Made by a program: the position numbers and the translations under genes
Source of the DNA: Sodiomyces alkalinus F11
Taxonomy: Eukaryota > Ascomycota > Sordariomycetes > Glomerellales > Plectosphaerellaceae
Direction of reading: 5' to 3'
Length of the DNA: 64,000 nucleotides
Assembly (NCBI RefSeq): GCF_003711515.1
Contig: NW_021167089.1
Coordinates: 131,296 to 195,295 of the forward strand
The notes under the pieces: model-generated
Told to the model about the DNA's origin: nothing
Seen by the model: only the letters and a program-made list of their open reading frames with translations
Databases searched by the model: none
Part shown: one piece after another, positions 35,885 through 48,000 of the stretch
How positions within the stretch are numbered: position 1 is the first letter of the stretch
Layout: the number at the start of each line of letters is the position of its first letter

Positions 35885-37746
35885 TAAGCGCAGTGGCGGT
35901 ATAGGTTGGGATTGGAGTTATTTTGGGCCCTTTACTTTTCGGACAGATCTGGTTCAAAGGGGTCGACGGCAATGGTGGGAATAGAGTGAGGGACTGGCTC
36001 AGCGCGAGTATACGGTATCCGTCTGCATCCGTGTCTACGAAACGTTAAATTTAGAAGGGAAAGCACACGAGTCGCCGAGTCGCGAAGCCGCGAAGCCGCG
36101 AAGCCACGAGGTCACGTGATGATGTGACCGATGGATTGGTAACGGATACATCTTCGAATATTCATGATGTTTTGGGAGAACTTGCACGGATACGTGCCTT
36201 TCACCACCTCCTCCTTCAATTTAGCTACCTTACTTCGTGTATAACGACTACTAAGGTAGGTATCGAGTGTGCGTGAAGAGGATGAGCTAAGCTAGATCCT
36301 TGGCTGGATTGAGCCTCGAGGAGATCTGATTACCTAAAACGCGGCAGCCTGATTGGCTGATGTCGGTCACGTGACCGCTGCCACAACACTTTGTGTAGGT
36401 ATCCCAGGAATACGTGTAGAGGAAGCGGCACAGTTTCCTATGTCTTGCAGGTCATTCGTTTTTTATTTCTTTTGTGTATTTCTTGAGACAAGGAAGCGAG
36501 CTAGCGGGAGGGCTAATAAGCATCGCCCCGCTTACTTGTCGATCAATGTTGCACAAGGTATATTTTCTCCAGCTAAGCCGAGAGACGACGGAGCCGAGCC
36601 CATGGGTCGCAGGTTCGTTCGTTCTTTTTTTCTTTTCTTCTTCTTCTTTTTATCCCTTCTTGCTCTGGACATCCTGTTGACTGCTGCGCATAACCGGCAT
36701 GGCCAAGGTAGTCAGTCGTCTGGCACAGCAGAAAACCGTGGCATAATCATAATCGGGTCTTCAAATGGCGTGGTGCCGGCGACGGAGGACGCTCTTCTCC
36801 GTACGACCTCCGTTACGTCCTCTCTTTCGAATCTGTCTGATCCGCTGTGCCGTCTCTCAACGCCACGAAGCAAACGAAGAGCCGGGATAAGCTAATCTCT
36901 CTTTCTGCCTCGCATCGCCAAGATGAACAGAGCGCAGGCGGTCGACGTCGTGTCGCGATCAAAGACCTCTCCTTCTTTCTCTCCATGCATACAGAACGGA
37001 GAAGATGAAACAAGTCAAACAGCGGCTCGGCGAAGTACCTGAGCAGCGAGGCGAGTCGCGAGGATCTATCGAAGATCTGGGTGGGAATTCAGAACGCGTG
37101 GCCCAAGTCTTATCAGAACCCCATGTAAGAGACACCCTGACAAGCGAAGCGGCACGTTGTAGATCTTTGCAGATCTCAACTTACTGGGACATGCTGCGTG
37201 TGCGACCCTACACGTACCTAGGCACGCCCGCCGTGTACGTGTAAAATTGCAACGCTTCCGTTCCGACTCCTGTCGGGAAACGGGAAACTGTGCCACATGT
37301 ATTCGTACGCTGTTTGTCCCGCCAAGCCTCTTGGTCGATCTGCAGAAGTATCCTTTCTTTTTTTTGCTAGGGACTCGAGCTGAACCCTGCGGTGTGATCG
37401 CCACTCTACGTTGTACGTGTACCCGCCTTCCTCCTCGCGCAGCTGCATTGCATGTCTTGCCGTCTTGCCTCTGCTTCCATGAATAGCAATGGAGATGGAG
37501 AGAAATCACCTGCACGGGAAATCTATCGGCTGGGCGACTTACGGCCCAACAAACCTGGTCATCTCAAGGGCCAAGGGAGTTGCACCCATATAATATAACA
37601 CCAGGACAGCACCCCGATGATGAACTCGGTGAATAATAACAATCACGACGGATGAACCACGGAGATAGGACCGCAAATCGACCAGACCCAGACTCTCCCA
37701 TTCCCAACCCCCCCCCTTAGTTCGTCTTCGTGGCGAACCTCCCATA
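35885..37746. promoter_or_regulatory. divergent spacer, FTA4 / DUF2306 gene
   Basis: No gene supported. At 36074-36110 there is a short tandem of CGCGAAGCCG units. The 36353-36895 frame is low quality (runs of F/S) and was not called. Confidence 0.4.
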
Positions 37747-39154
37747 ATGGCGAACAACAAGGCCCCCAATGTCGTCGTCACCACGGCGAGCAAAGAGGAG
37801 AAGAAGAAGAATGCCCCTACCACCGCCCTGAGCGCCGTCGCGCGGTTCTCCCGCAAGGTATACAACCCCATCGGCTTCAAGCGAGGCTACAACTTCTTCC
37901 TCTGGTTCATCACCTGCGGCGCCCTCCTGGGCTTCTCGCTGGCCCGCATGCCCGTCCTCAACTTCAGCGGCTACTGCGACGCCATGCAGGCCAACAGCAT
38001 CCCCGGCGAGTGCTACTGGTTCCAGCCGGGCAGGATCGGCCGCGTCGGCATCATCCTGCACCTCGGCACCATCCTGCCCGCCGGCATCCTCGTCGTCTTG
38101 CAGTTCACCCCGTACATCCGCCACAAGCTCATCCTCTTGCACCGCATCAACGGTTACGTCGTCATCCTCCTCGCCGTCGTCAGCATGGTCGGCGTCCTCA
38201 TGATGACCCGTCGCACGTTTGGCGGCGGCCTGAGCTTCCAGATCACCAGTGGCTTGAGCACCCTGATGTTCCTCTTTTCCATGCTCATCGCCTATATCAA
38301 CATCAAGAGGTTGCAGATCGAGCAGCATCGTGCCTGGATGATCCGCGCCTGGGTTTATGTGAGTTTGCCCTTTCACCGGAATTCCCATACAAAGAAGAAA
38401 AAAGAAAAAAGAACAAAAGAAAAAAAGAAGAAAAAAAGAAGAAGAAGAAGAACTGACACCCCCCAGGCCGGCTTCATCATCACCATGCGCATCCTGAGCA
38501 TGATTGCCGGCCCCATCTCCCTCAACGGCGACGACCCGACCTACCAGGTCTCGCAGCCCTGCTACATCATCGACTTCATGAAAGGCGGCAACCGGGACTG
38601 GGTACTGAGCCTCTACCCGGCGTGCGCCGACTTCTACTCCGGCGTCGACCCGGAGCTTCACGTCGCCGTCATGGCCAACTTGGACGGCGAGTCTCTCAGC
38701 CAGATTGCCGCCGGGTTTACCACCGTCTACAGTGGCGTCAGCTGGTTTGCCCTTGCCATCCATGCCATTTTGGCCGAGCTTTATGTGAGTTGCTTTTTTT
38801 TGTCTTGTTGCGGGGGGGGAGAAGGAGAAAGAGAAAGAGAAAGAGAAAGAGAGAAGAGAGAAGATCAAAGAGAAAAGACAGACACAAAGAGAGACAAAAA
38901 GTAACTAACGCCAGCCACCTCAGCTTCATCTCACTCCCAAGGAGCATGAGCGTCTCCGATGCGTCTCGTACCAGCGCCAACTCGAAGCCGGTTTCAAGAA
39001 CCCCGGAAATGCAGGCCTTACCGTCCAGCGCCTGGGCGACGCCGACCCCTGGCTGCCTCCGCACGAGCGCCCTGGCGCCGCCTCGAACGAGAAGCCCCAG
39101 GAACAGAGCTCGCCGGTTCCTTCTTCCGGTGCTTCGTACCCGGACCGCATCTGA
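37747..39154 (+). CDS. DUF2306 multispanning membrane protein
   Basis: Membrane protein of the DUF2306 family; function unknown. Exons 37747-38358, 38467-38784 and 38924-39154 give 386 aa. The basic N-terminus is followed by about six or seven hydrophobic helices, for example FFLWFITCGALLGFSLA, IILHLGTILPAGILVVLQF, VVILLAVVSMVGVLMM, LSTLMFLFSMLIAYIN and SGVSWFALAIHAILAEL. The family-like stretch HKLILLHRINGY and the helix following QIEQHRAWMIRAWVY are present. A hydrophilic tail (KEHERLRCVSYQ) ends the protein. Both introns are in phase 0 and are nearly pure purine on the sense strand, so frame translation runs through them for some distance. The start is the first ATG in the open frame. Confidence 0.88.
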
Positions 39155-40186
39155 GAAGCCCTATCCCCCTTTCAGACAAACGTTGGTGTTAAACCACCCA
39201 TCACGCCTCGTCGAATCGGGTGAATGCAACGGCGTGGTAGAGACGCAGGCTTGGAGGAAAGCCTATGAGTATGAGGATCGAGGAGTCCAAGCGAGCTACG
39301 CCCTTTTTTTCTTCTTTTTTTTTTCTTTTTTTTTTCTATTTGCTCAGAACCCAGACTTCGATGTGGTCATGTGGGAGGTCGTGGTTGACAGCGGAACATG
39401 CGGCCACGGTGACAAACCTGCCGTCCGTCCGGGGTCCCTATCCATGCTTGGCCGGGTCGGCAATCCATGGACTCCATTATCTGTACACAACAGCCAAACG
39501 CCGAGACATGGACATGCCAACCATGCAGCCATGATTATCCTTCATCTGGATTGGTCGGTTGGTATGCAAGAACGAGGTGGCGTTGTGAAGAATTCCCATT
39601 CTCCCCGCCAGCAACATAAAACTGTGGTATTGGGGGGTTTCTGTTTTCTGCTTCTGGGCGTCTAGACTTGAGCGTTATCTAGCATCTTTGTTCGGGACCA
39701 TCGGGGGACTGGTCTCGGGAACTACCATCTTAACCCTTCCGCTGTTATTCTTCATCTTCTGTGTTTTCCTGTTTTCCTACAATGCGCCAAGTCTCTCCAC
39801 CAATAAGCTGGCAAATTGTGCTATACCAGTCGTTATCGAGTGCCGAGAAAGGATCAAGAAACCCTGCAGGGTGCCGCCATCCTCGACCAGCGCCCCCCCC
39901 AATGGACGAACAACGAAACCCATGGGGGGGCCCAGATTCCTGCCGTCTTTACCTCGACTGTGAGGCGCATTGAAGGGGGTCCTACAAACATTCAACACGT
40001 AGACGCAGAGGCGTAAGCGATGTCATTCTTTCGGAACATCACAACCGAACCCCATGAATACCGTGTGTAGACGGAGGTGCAACGCTTCGCATCATGTGAA
40101 GCTGAGACAAGATATCTTCAAGCGGTATGAGATCGACACAGCTTACCCCCCCCCCCCCCTGAACCTTCCGCGAACTCTCTGCCGTC
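39155..40186. other. convergent 3' spacer, DUF2306 / beta-glucosidase
   Basis: T-rich run at 39303-39340 and a C13 run at 40146-40159 near the beta-glucosidase stop. No gene seen. Confidence 0.45.
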
Positions 40187-42894
40187 TTACAGACCAGACC
40201 ACCAGTAGGTCTCGGCAACGCTAAACGAACCCCGGACAGCCTTGTCCGAGACAACGCTGCTGTCCGACGCGATGACTTCGTACTCCCCCGCCTCCACGCA
40301 CCACTGACCCCTGTCCTCGTCCCAGTAGCTGGCCGCGTACTTGGCCACAATCTCCACCGTGGCCTTCTTGCTCTCCCCGGGCGCGAGCGACACCTTGGCG
40401 AAGCCCTTGAGCTCCTTGACCGGCCGGTTGACGCGCGACTTTTGCTTCGGCGCCACGTACACCTGCACCACCTCGCTCCCCTGCACGGCGCCCGTGTTGG
40501 TGACCGTCACGTCGACCCTCAGCTTACCATCACCATCACCATCACCATCATCCCCTTCGCTGACCGCCAGGTCCGAGAAGGCAAAGGTCGTGTAGGACAG
40601 GCCGTGCCCGAAGGGGAAGAGCACCTCCCGCCCGACGGCCTCGTAGAAGCGGTAGCCGATGTACACGTCCTCGCCGTACAGCGTGCGCGCGAACTCGGCC
40701 CGGTAGTTAAGGTAGGCCGGGTTGTCCTGCAGCCGGCGCGGGAAGCTGAGCGAGAGCTTGCCCGAGGGGCTGACGTCGCCGAAGAGCACGTCCGCGATGG
40801 CGTTGCCCGTCTCGTTGCCGCCGTACCACGCCTGCACCACCGCCGCCACGTCGTCGACCCACGGCATCGTCACCGGCGTGCCGGACTGGTTGACCACCAC
40901 CGTGTTGGGGTTGGCCTTGCCCACCGCGGCGATGAGAGCGTCCAGGTAGCCCGGCAGGTCCATGTGCTCGCGGTCGTGGCCCTCGGTCTCCCAGTCGGCG
41001 TTGAGCCCGGAGCAGATGATGACCTGGTCCGCGTCCCGGGCCAGCGCCGCCGCCTTGGCCATCTCCTCCTCGTCGTCGATCACCTTGCAGCCGCCCACGC
41101 GCAGCGCCCCGCCGCCGAAGACGACGTTGTTGCCCTGCAGCTTCGACGCCGGCGCCGACGTGAACTCGACCTTGAAGTGGTACGTCGCGCCCTTCTTGAG
41201 CTCGACCTTGCCCTTCTCCTCGACCGTGGCCGCGCCGAAGAAGGCGTCGCCCTGCCGCTGCGCCGTCGCGTTGTCGACCACCAGCTCGCCGTTGACGAAG
41301 AGCTTGGCCGCGCCGCAGACGATCACGCCCACCTCGTACGTGCAGTCCTCCTCGGCCACGAAGGAGCCCTCAAAGTCGGCGTACCAGAGCGGCTCCTTGA
41401 TCTCGTAGTAGTCGACCAGGTTCAGCTCCGTCTTGGTGACCACGCGCGAGTCGACGCACTCGCGGACGGCCTCGGACGGCGGCTCCCTGTACGCCCGCAT
41501 CAACATGCCGGGCTCCCCCGAGGGCGACTTGACAACGTTGCCCAGCAGAGGTAGCAGCTTGTGGGAGTAGGAGCCCTCGGTGTAGACGGGGGGGGATGCG
41601 AGCTTCTGGCTGATGCCGTCGAACGGTGTGACCGCGTAGTAGGCGGCGAGGGCTGCCGAGCCGCCTCCGTGGTAGGTGGCGATCTTTGCGTTGGGGCCGA
41701 TAACGACGGTCTAGGAAGGGGGGGACAACAATGGTTAGCTGGACCTTTTCTTTTTCTTTTTTTTTCTTTTTTTTTCTTTTTCTTTTTCGTTTTCTTTTTC
41801 TTTTCTTTTAAAACATTGACTAACCTTCTTGTCCTTTTTCAAAGGCAGCACATTATTGTCGTTCTTCAAGAGGACCAGCGACTCGCCGCCAATGCGTCGC
41901 AGGAGCTCTGCCGTTTCGGGCGTGTTACCGGTCGTCTCGGGGGCGTTCTCGGGGATCCCCAGCTTCATGCACTCCTTGACAAACTTGAGCACGCAACGGG
42001 CCCGCTCGTCGAGGACATGCTGCTTGACCTTATCCGTCGAGACGTTGAACTTGAGCGCCTCGCCGCGGAAGCGCGTGGGGCCCGGCATCTCGAGGTCGAG
42101 GCCCGCGTTGGCGGCCTCGGTGGTGGAGTAGGTGCCGTACCAGTCGCTCATCACCATGCCGTCCCAGCCCCACTCCCCGCGGAGCAGCTTCTCGAGCAGG
42201 TCGGGGCTCTCGCTGCAGTAGGTGCCGTTGACGCCGTTGTAGGCGGTCATGAAGGCGCCCGGGGTGGAGTCCCGGACGGTCAGCTGGAAGGGCATGGCGT
42301 AGATCTCGCGCAGGGCCCGGTCGGTGAGGATGCTCTGGACGGCGTTGCGCCTGTGCTCCTGGTCGTTGCACACGAAGTGCTTCGGCGTGGCCTGCACGCC
42401 GGTGCTCTGGATGCCGTTGCAGAGGGCGGCGGAGCCGAGGCCGGCCAGCACGGGGTCCTCGCCGATCGACTCGAAGCCGCGGCCGCCGAGCGGGGCGCGC
42501 TGCATGTTGATGGTCGGGCCGAGGATGCAGTGGGCGCCCTTCAGCTTGGCCTCCTCGCCCATCTTCTTGCCGGCCTCCTCGAGGAGGGCCGTGTTGAAAG
42601 TGGCTCCCAGCGCGGTGCCGCAGGGGAAACAGGCCGCCTTGACGCCATCGAAGAACTTGGTACCGCGAACGCCGTTGGGGCCGTCGGTGAGACGGATGGA
42701 AGGGATACCGTGTTCGGGCAAGGGCTTCGTATGCCAGAAATCGATACCTGAGGGAAGAGCTGTCAGCACACCCTCTCTCCGAGGCGGGGGCTTTATGAGG
42801 GCAGAGTGAGGTCCCCCGTCTTACCTGCCAGCAGGTCGACTTTCTCAGAGTTGTTGAGCTTCTTGAGCACAGCCTCAACGTCGAAGTCGGCCAT
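40187..42894 (-). CDS. beta-glucosidase, GH3 with PA14 domain, probably intracellular
   Basis: GH3 enzyme releasing glucose from cellobiose or beta-glucosides. Exons 42825-42894, 41825-42747 and 40187-41710 give 838 aa. No signal peptide follows [13 protein letters not shown], which fits the cytosolic fungal branch. The N-terminal TIM barrel shows [23 protein letters not shown] and the nucleophile motif [11 protein letters not shown]. The second domain contains [17 protein letters not shown]14 insert (about residues 400-560: [18 protein letters not shown]) is followed by [29 protein letters not shown] and the fibronectin-like C-terminal domain end the protein. A DG repeat (GATGGT units) lies just before the fibronectin domain. 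Intron 2 carries long A-rich purine runs on the sense strand. Confidence 0.95.
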
Positions 42895-43818
42895 CTTGAG
42901 TGGAATACGAAATACGAAACGAAAGCTAGTATCTGCCTAGTTCACACCCGTGCCAGAGTTGCCTCCAATCCCAGTCGGGCTAGGTACGTACGATGAGAAA
43001 TGGGACCGGCACCTGGGGCACCAGAATGGAGGGAGACCGAACGAGGAAGAGGAGAAACAACGGAGAGGGAGACGGAAGAAGCAGAAGCACTTTGTTCTCC
43101 TCGAGGTGTCAAGGCAACGTCGGGCGACCGCCGGCCTCTATTATATAGTCGTATGTGGCCAAGCTGCCGCCGGCTACTTTATACTCAAAAGGTCGCAATG
43201 GCAGATCAGGGTCCGAGAAATCATGGTCAAACGACTCGCCTGTCTGTCCAGACGACCCGCATCGTCGGCGAGTAACCCCGCGTTCATTCACAATTTCACC
43301 CCACGCAAGAGACCCAGGAAGCGTGATGGAAACGATACGACGATGAAGTGAGGGGTAGTCGCCTGAATAGATTTCGAATTGGCCAATGGTTGTAGTCTTA
43401 TGTTATGCTGCCTTTCTGAACGACGTCCCGATACTCCGATGGCTTGGAATGTTGGTGGGGAAGTTGGTCATGGAAGAGAGCACAGCAGAGCATGGTGTGA
43501 AGGCGGGTTGTGTCAGTTGAGTTGGTTTTGGCATCTCGGCGCCGTTTCACGCTTGGAAGCGGGTGCCCCGTATTACTGGTAACCTGATTTAGCCGTAGAG
43601 CGAGTTAGTTCTCCGAAGAAGACCCGGGGATTATACGAGGTTTCTACGGCGGCGGGAGAAGTTTGGACCATGTTTCCCGGCGTTTATCCAGCCATCCAAC
43701 TACCGGTAAAATACTCCGTAATACTCCGGGTATGGATACGAGGTACACGTCGGGGCATCTCCGGAAACGAGGTACTGGCTAAATAATGTTCAAAACCAAT
43801 GCGATCGGTAGTTATAGA
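42895..43818. promoter_or_regulatory. beta-glucosidase upstream region
   Basis: No gene. Purine-rich at 43020-43090. TACTCCGTA occurs at 43712, about 100 bases before the tRNA-Asn gene. Confidence 0.4.
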
Positions 43819-43892
43819 TCCTCCGTGGCGCAATTGGCTAGCGCGTTCGACTGTTAATCGAGAGGTTGGTGGTTCGAGCCCACCCGGGGGAG
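43819..43892 (+). tRNA. tRNA-Asn(GTT)
   Basis: A 74-nt cloverleaf without intron. The acceptor stem TCCTCCG pairs with CGGGGGA (one T-G wobble). The D stem is GCGC/GCGC. The anticodon loop CTGTTAA gives anticodon GTT. The T arm GGTGG-TTCGAGC-CCACC is perfect, and G is the discriminator. A T7 run follows about 15 bases downstream as Pol III terminator. It is identical over 74 nt to the copy at 44500-44573 on the other strand. Confidence 0.97.
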
Positions 43893-44499
43893 CTAGAGGT
43901 TTACTTTTTTTTATTTTTTTCATTTCTTTTTCTTTCCTTCTTTTCGTTTTGTCTTGTTCGGTTCGATACCTATCCTTCTGAATGGATATATTTCGTCCCT
44001 TGATTTATGGCGTTAATAAGGAATTTACGCTATAGAACTAGACTAAAAGGTTAAGGAATTAAGAGAGTTAAGCAGTTAATAGAACAAGGAAACCCTTATC
44101 TTATTATAGAGGAAAGCAACTCTAGTAGGAAAATTATCTGGATATAAGTAGTGCAATTATCGAGTTAGTACCTTATTTCTCTAGACTCGATATCTTCCTA
44201 ATACAGTAATATATAACCATAGAAAAGAGTCTAACCTTGGGTATTTATTGTTTTATAGCTTAGCATAAACAAGGCCAGCACCCGTGATAACTTTTGTGTC
44301 CTTCTACGGCGAATTTAATCAGGGCTTAATATTCACAGTTATCTTAGGTCTTCCCCGACCTGCCTCTAATATCTAATCACTTTGACGTCGACATCTCGAG
44401 CAAATAAACACAACGCCTTCACTAATCCCCCGTGCCATATCCGACATGCTTCCAATCAAAAAGACTAACCATACCAAAAGAGGCGAAAATGTATTCAAG
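43893..44499. other. AT-rich island between inverted tRNA-Asn genes
   Basis: About 600 bases, strikingly AT-rich compared with the flanks from about 43980 to 44460, with many TA steps and no open frame. This looks like RIP-mutated or relic DNA, but no element family can be recognised. Confidence 0.5.
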
Positions 44500-44573
44500 C
44501 TCCCCCGGGTGGGCTCGAACCACCAACCTCTCGATTAACAGTCGAACGCGCTAGCCAATTGCGCCACGGAGGA
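44500..44573 (-). tRNA. tRNA-Asn(GTT), inverted copy
   Basis: Reverse complement is base-for-base the same 74-nt gene as 43819-43892. Flanking identity stops almost at once (ATC before, CT after), so the repeat unit is the tRNA itself. A TTTT lies about 11 bases downstream on the minus strand. Confidence 0.97.
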
Positions 44574-44817
44574 TGCCGTTTGAGATGTCAACTCGGCTAC
44601 GATTTCTACTTCATAATAGTAGGTTGCAAGGATTGACTGTATAAAATGCCAGTGACACTGGTAGTAGTAGTAATACCTAACGCTGTGAAATCTCTTTGAA
44701 ACAAAGCAATAGGCGGGCGCCCTACTCCGTAGCCAAGAAGGTAGTGGTAGGGTGATTTCGGGGTTATAGATCCAAGAGGGGAAACGCGGGCTCTCAAGGC
44801 GCCAAACACCCAAGAGC

Positions 44818-44853
44818 TTTTTTTTTTTTTTTTTAAAAAAAAAAAACCCCCCC
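44818..44853. repeat. T17-A12-C7 homopolymer junction
   Basis: Three consecutive homopolymers on the plus strand. Read from the minus strand they give G7-T12-A17 directly downstream of the tRNA-Met gene, so the T12 run can serve as its Pol III terminator. Length is likely to be unstable. Confidence 0.9.
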
Positions 44854-44856
44854 ATA

Positions 44857-44928
44857 TAGCAACTGAACGTTTCGATCATTCGACCTCCGGGTTATGAGCC
44901 CGGCGCGCTTCCTCTGCGCCAAGATGCT
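44857..44928 (-). tRNA. tRNA-Met(CAT), acceptor stem mismatch
   Basis: A 72-nt cloverleaf. The acceptor is AGCATCT against AGTTGCT, with one T-T mismatch at the fifth pair. The D stem is GCGC/GCGC, the anticodon stem is CCGGG/CCCGG with loop CTCATAA (CAT), and the T arm is GAATG-ATCGAAA-CGTTC with one wobble. The discriminator is A. The poly-T run lies about 10 bases downstream. Core features look functional; the mismatch leaves doubt. Confidence 0.8.
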
Positions 44929-44953
44929 TGTGTTATGCTCGGTGTACAAGAAT

Positions 44954-45039
44954 CTCTTCAACGGGGACTTGAACCCCGGTCTCCAGCGTGACCAGCTGGT
45001 TGCCGGCATACTAGAGTCTAGCCCCTATACGATCGGAGA
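44954..45039 (-). pseudogene. degenerate tRNA-Asp(GTC)-like element
   Basis: The 3' half (GGTCACGC..GGAGACCGGGGTTC) matches eukaryotic tRNA-Asp and gives a CCAGC/GCTGG anticodon stem with GTC. The T arm CGGGG-TTCAAGT-CCCCG is perfect. The element is about 86 nt instead of about 72, because the D arm and following linker carry extra bases (CTAGACTCTAG, CGGCAA). Position 33 is G instead of the universal T, and one acceptor pair is C-A. No T-run follows; the tRNA-Met gene starts 25 bases downstream on the same strand. Confidence 0.6.
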
Positions 45040-48000
45040 CTAAGCTCGTTGTTAATTGACATAAAACGCCCGATAGTATCTTCACAGTGAATTGTTTGAT
45101 GTTCTCTATCTGTACCAAGTGCTCCCGCGGGCTTTGCTTCGTGTTTTTACTCCATCCTGAAGAATCCCAGAGATATCCCACGAGAACACATACTCTTTCC
45201 ACCCCATGCCCGACGGCTCGTTTTGTGCGTGCCTAGTGTCTAAACGATAGAAAACTCCCAAAGAGGTTACTCCGTGGTGGTATCCCGACATCCCGAACGA
45301 TCTGATTTGTCTTGATCACGCGCGGAAGGCATAGGCATGCTGTGGCCTGGCTCATCAAAGGCCATATTACGACGGTAACCGTATGCTGATGATATACGCG
45401 ATGATGTTTCGGTCACGGCACCATCTATGGTGTGGAGGGGAAAGAAAACAGCAAGGTTGACTGGTACTTGGGCATACTTCGAGAGTCGAACTCGCCGGCA
45501 CTGTCCCGTGCAACATGCCGAGTTTTATCCTGGATGCGGTGGGCGCTGGGCCCAGGCACTTCTACCAACGTGTTGTTCAGACCACGAGGCCCACGCGCCA
45601 CGACGCGATTTTATTTACGGAGGCAAAACAAACTTTAAAACAGCCTCAGGGACGGCTGATGGTCAAATGCCCCTTTCCCAGAAGAATTCGCCAAGTTGCT
45701 TAATCGGGGAAGTTGACTCGCAGTGGATCATGATGAGTAACGGAAAAGGGGTCCGCTGACAACGTCGACGTGTGGCCGGGCCCGTGAGGACCGAGGTTCG
45801 CTGCTTGCACCAGGTTATCCGTTCAGATCATACGTTCATACGTCTTTCTACGAAGTAGTAGGATCAATAAACCCAAGCATGGCGTCTTCGCAAGTCGTCA
45901 GGTTGGAACCACCGGATTATGAATCGACAGACGGGGGGGGCAGTTTGCTGCCTTGCAAGGTGACACTTGGTCTCACGCATATCCACACCGACCTTACCGT
46001 TCACGCCGTGCCTCGCGGAATTCCCGGAGGGCAAGCATAGTTAGTGTACCTCACAGGGGTTCATTCAAGGGGTGCAAATGGCTCGTGGTACTTCGTAGCC
46101 TTGTACAAAGTAATGGCCAGTTGACATGCCAAGACTCTATGGAATGGTCTCCACCCGGGGGATTCTCGACCTAGGCCAGCGGCCAGCCACGACAGGACAG
46201 ACTCGACTATCGAATCAACTCCCCTCTACATACCTTACCTAGTGCGGTAGAACCGGGACAGGCAACAGCAACTATTGTGTGGATTCACAAGATGATAGAG
46301 GACTGAACTGCCGCTCCATCTGTAATGCCAAGAACTACGGTAGCACCGCTAGTGCATTACCGGACATTATGTACTAACTAGCCCTGCGTTGGGGCGTCCT
46401 GACGCGCCATAACCTCTTCCGTGTTAGACTTCTTCTGGTCTCGGTCCGATGAAACGCTCTCGTGACGGCCGGGCCGCTCGGTGGGACGAGCTGGACGCGT
46501 GACGCGCGTCTCTCGAAGACAACTCCCCTGAATTTGATGAGGTGGTGCGGTGCACCTCGGGGGGGGGGGGGGGTCTCTGCACGGAAAGTCCATTTGCAGC
46601 GGGGGTCTGCCTTGTCTACCACCCTCGTCTCCGCCATGCTACCGCCGTGGAAGAATCAGGTAGGTTCGGCTAAGGCTAATAGAGACTCGCGCCGTCCATA
46701 CAATCACTAGTATCGTCCTCAGGTTGGTGAAGCACAGGAGCCCAGGAGATGTCTTCGGCCAACGAACAGGTTTGTTTTAATTATCTGTTGGAAAACAAGT
46801 GTTCCAAGTCGCTCACGTCTGTCCGTCCTAGCTAGTAGCCCTCGGGCCTGCCTTCTACGACATTTGCCGGACAAGAAGTCTAGGTGTCTGCGGGTTGTAT
46901 ACGAGACTCTGCCCGTCGGAATGGAGAGGAGAGTAGATGCTGGGTATCAAGAAACAACTGTAGTAGCTCGACAGTTGACTCGCCCAACTGTAAGTTTAAG
47001 GCCCCCCTAGAAAAGGCCGGACGCATCGATGATGTATGGGGATAGCAAGTGATTGGAGAAGGAGGTCCAAATCCGGCAGGGGGCGAGATCGGGATGCGGA
47101 GATCAGTAAAGGAATGTTGTTGGGGTGCAGGGCTCAGATATCATAAAGTGATATTTTGCATGTTTCTCCCTAAGGTATGCTTCAAATGTCCGTCGTGGAG
47201 GAGAAAGAAAGGACCTGTTGATCCGTCTTGGAAAATCAACGTAGGTAATTCAAGACATACATTGTCTTGGATGATTGGTCAGAGGCATGCGTTCAGAAAA
47301 CACAGACTTATTATATTGGGGGGTTTTTAGTCCTCGACCCAACCAATACGTTAATACCTGACAAGACCAGCGAGGATTTTAGCTTTTCAGGAACTGATAA
47401 TCCGGGGCAAAACAATCATATAAAGTACGGATACTCCGTAAATAATCATACATACACAAATAATAATAAAGGAAGACAAAAACGATAGAATGTGAGGTAC
47501 GAATACCTACGAAGCAGCTAATCGGGGTTGAAGTCTGCCTTCCCCCTCCCCACGCGCTGCATGCATACAACTGTACAATCAATCTCCCGCCTTTATATCC
47601 TTGCATCTATGACGTCTTTATGCATAGACCTCCATGTCTTTCCCTTGTCTGTGGCGTATGTATGCCTCAGTGAGATTTCGCTCAATTACTTCGTAGATCC
47701 AAGAATTATGGCAGCAAAAAAAATGGGACAAGGGAATCCAGAGACAAAGATCCCGGTCAAGTGGCAGCATAATGGTAGCCCACCATGTCGGCTCGTCCGT
47801 CTTTTATGTACATTGCATCTCCTTTATTGTTCTTCGGGTATGACGGGTTGTCTGTCTGACTGACTGTCTGTCTGTCTGTCTGTCTGCCCGTCTGCCCGTC
47901 CGTCCGTCCGTCTGTCTTCTGTGTCTGAAAGTTGTTCTGTCTCACACCGTAACCTGCGAGATCAAAAGTCTGCAAACGCCAATGATGAGCCGATCCAATA

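Noticed and set aside
37717..38868. 383-codon minus-strand frame
   Set aside because: Antisense of the DUF2306 gene running through its purine-rich introns.
40442..42751. Long plus-strand frames (370 and 396 codons)
   Set aside because: Antisense shadows of the GH3 beta-glucosidase exons, rich in V/G/D/H with no family motif.
47853..47932. Possible CRISPR-like array
   Set aside because: Continuous tetranucleotide tandem without spacers, in a eukaryotic genome.
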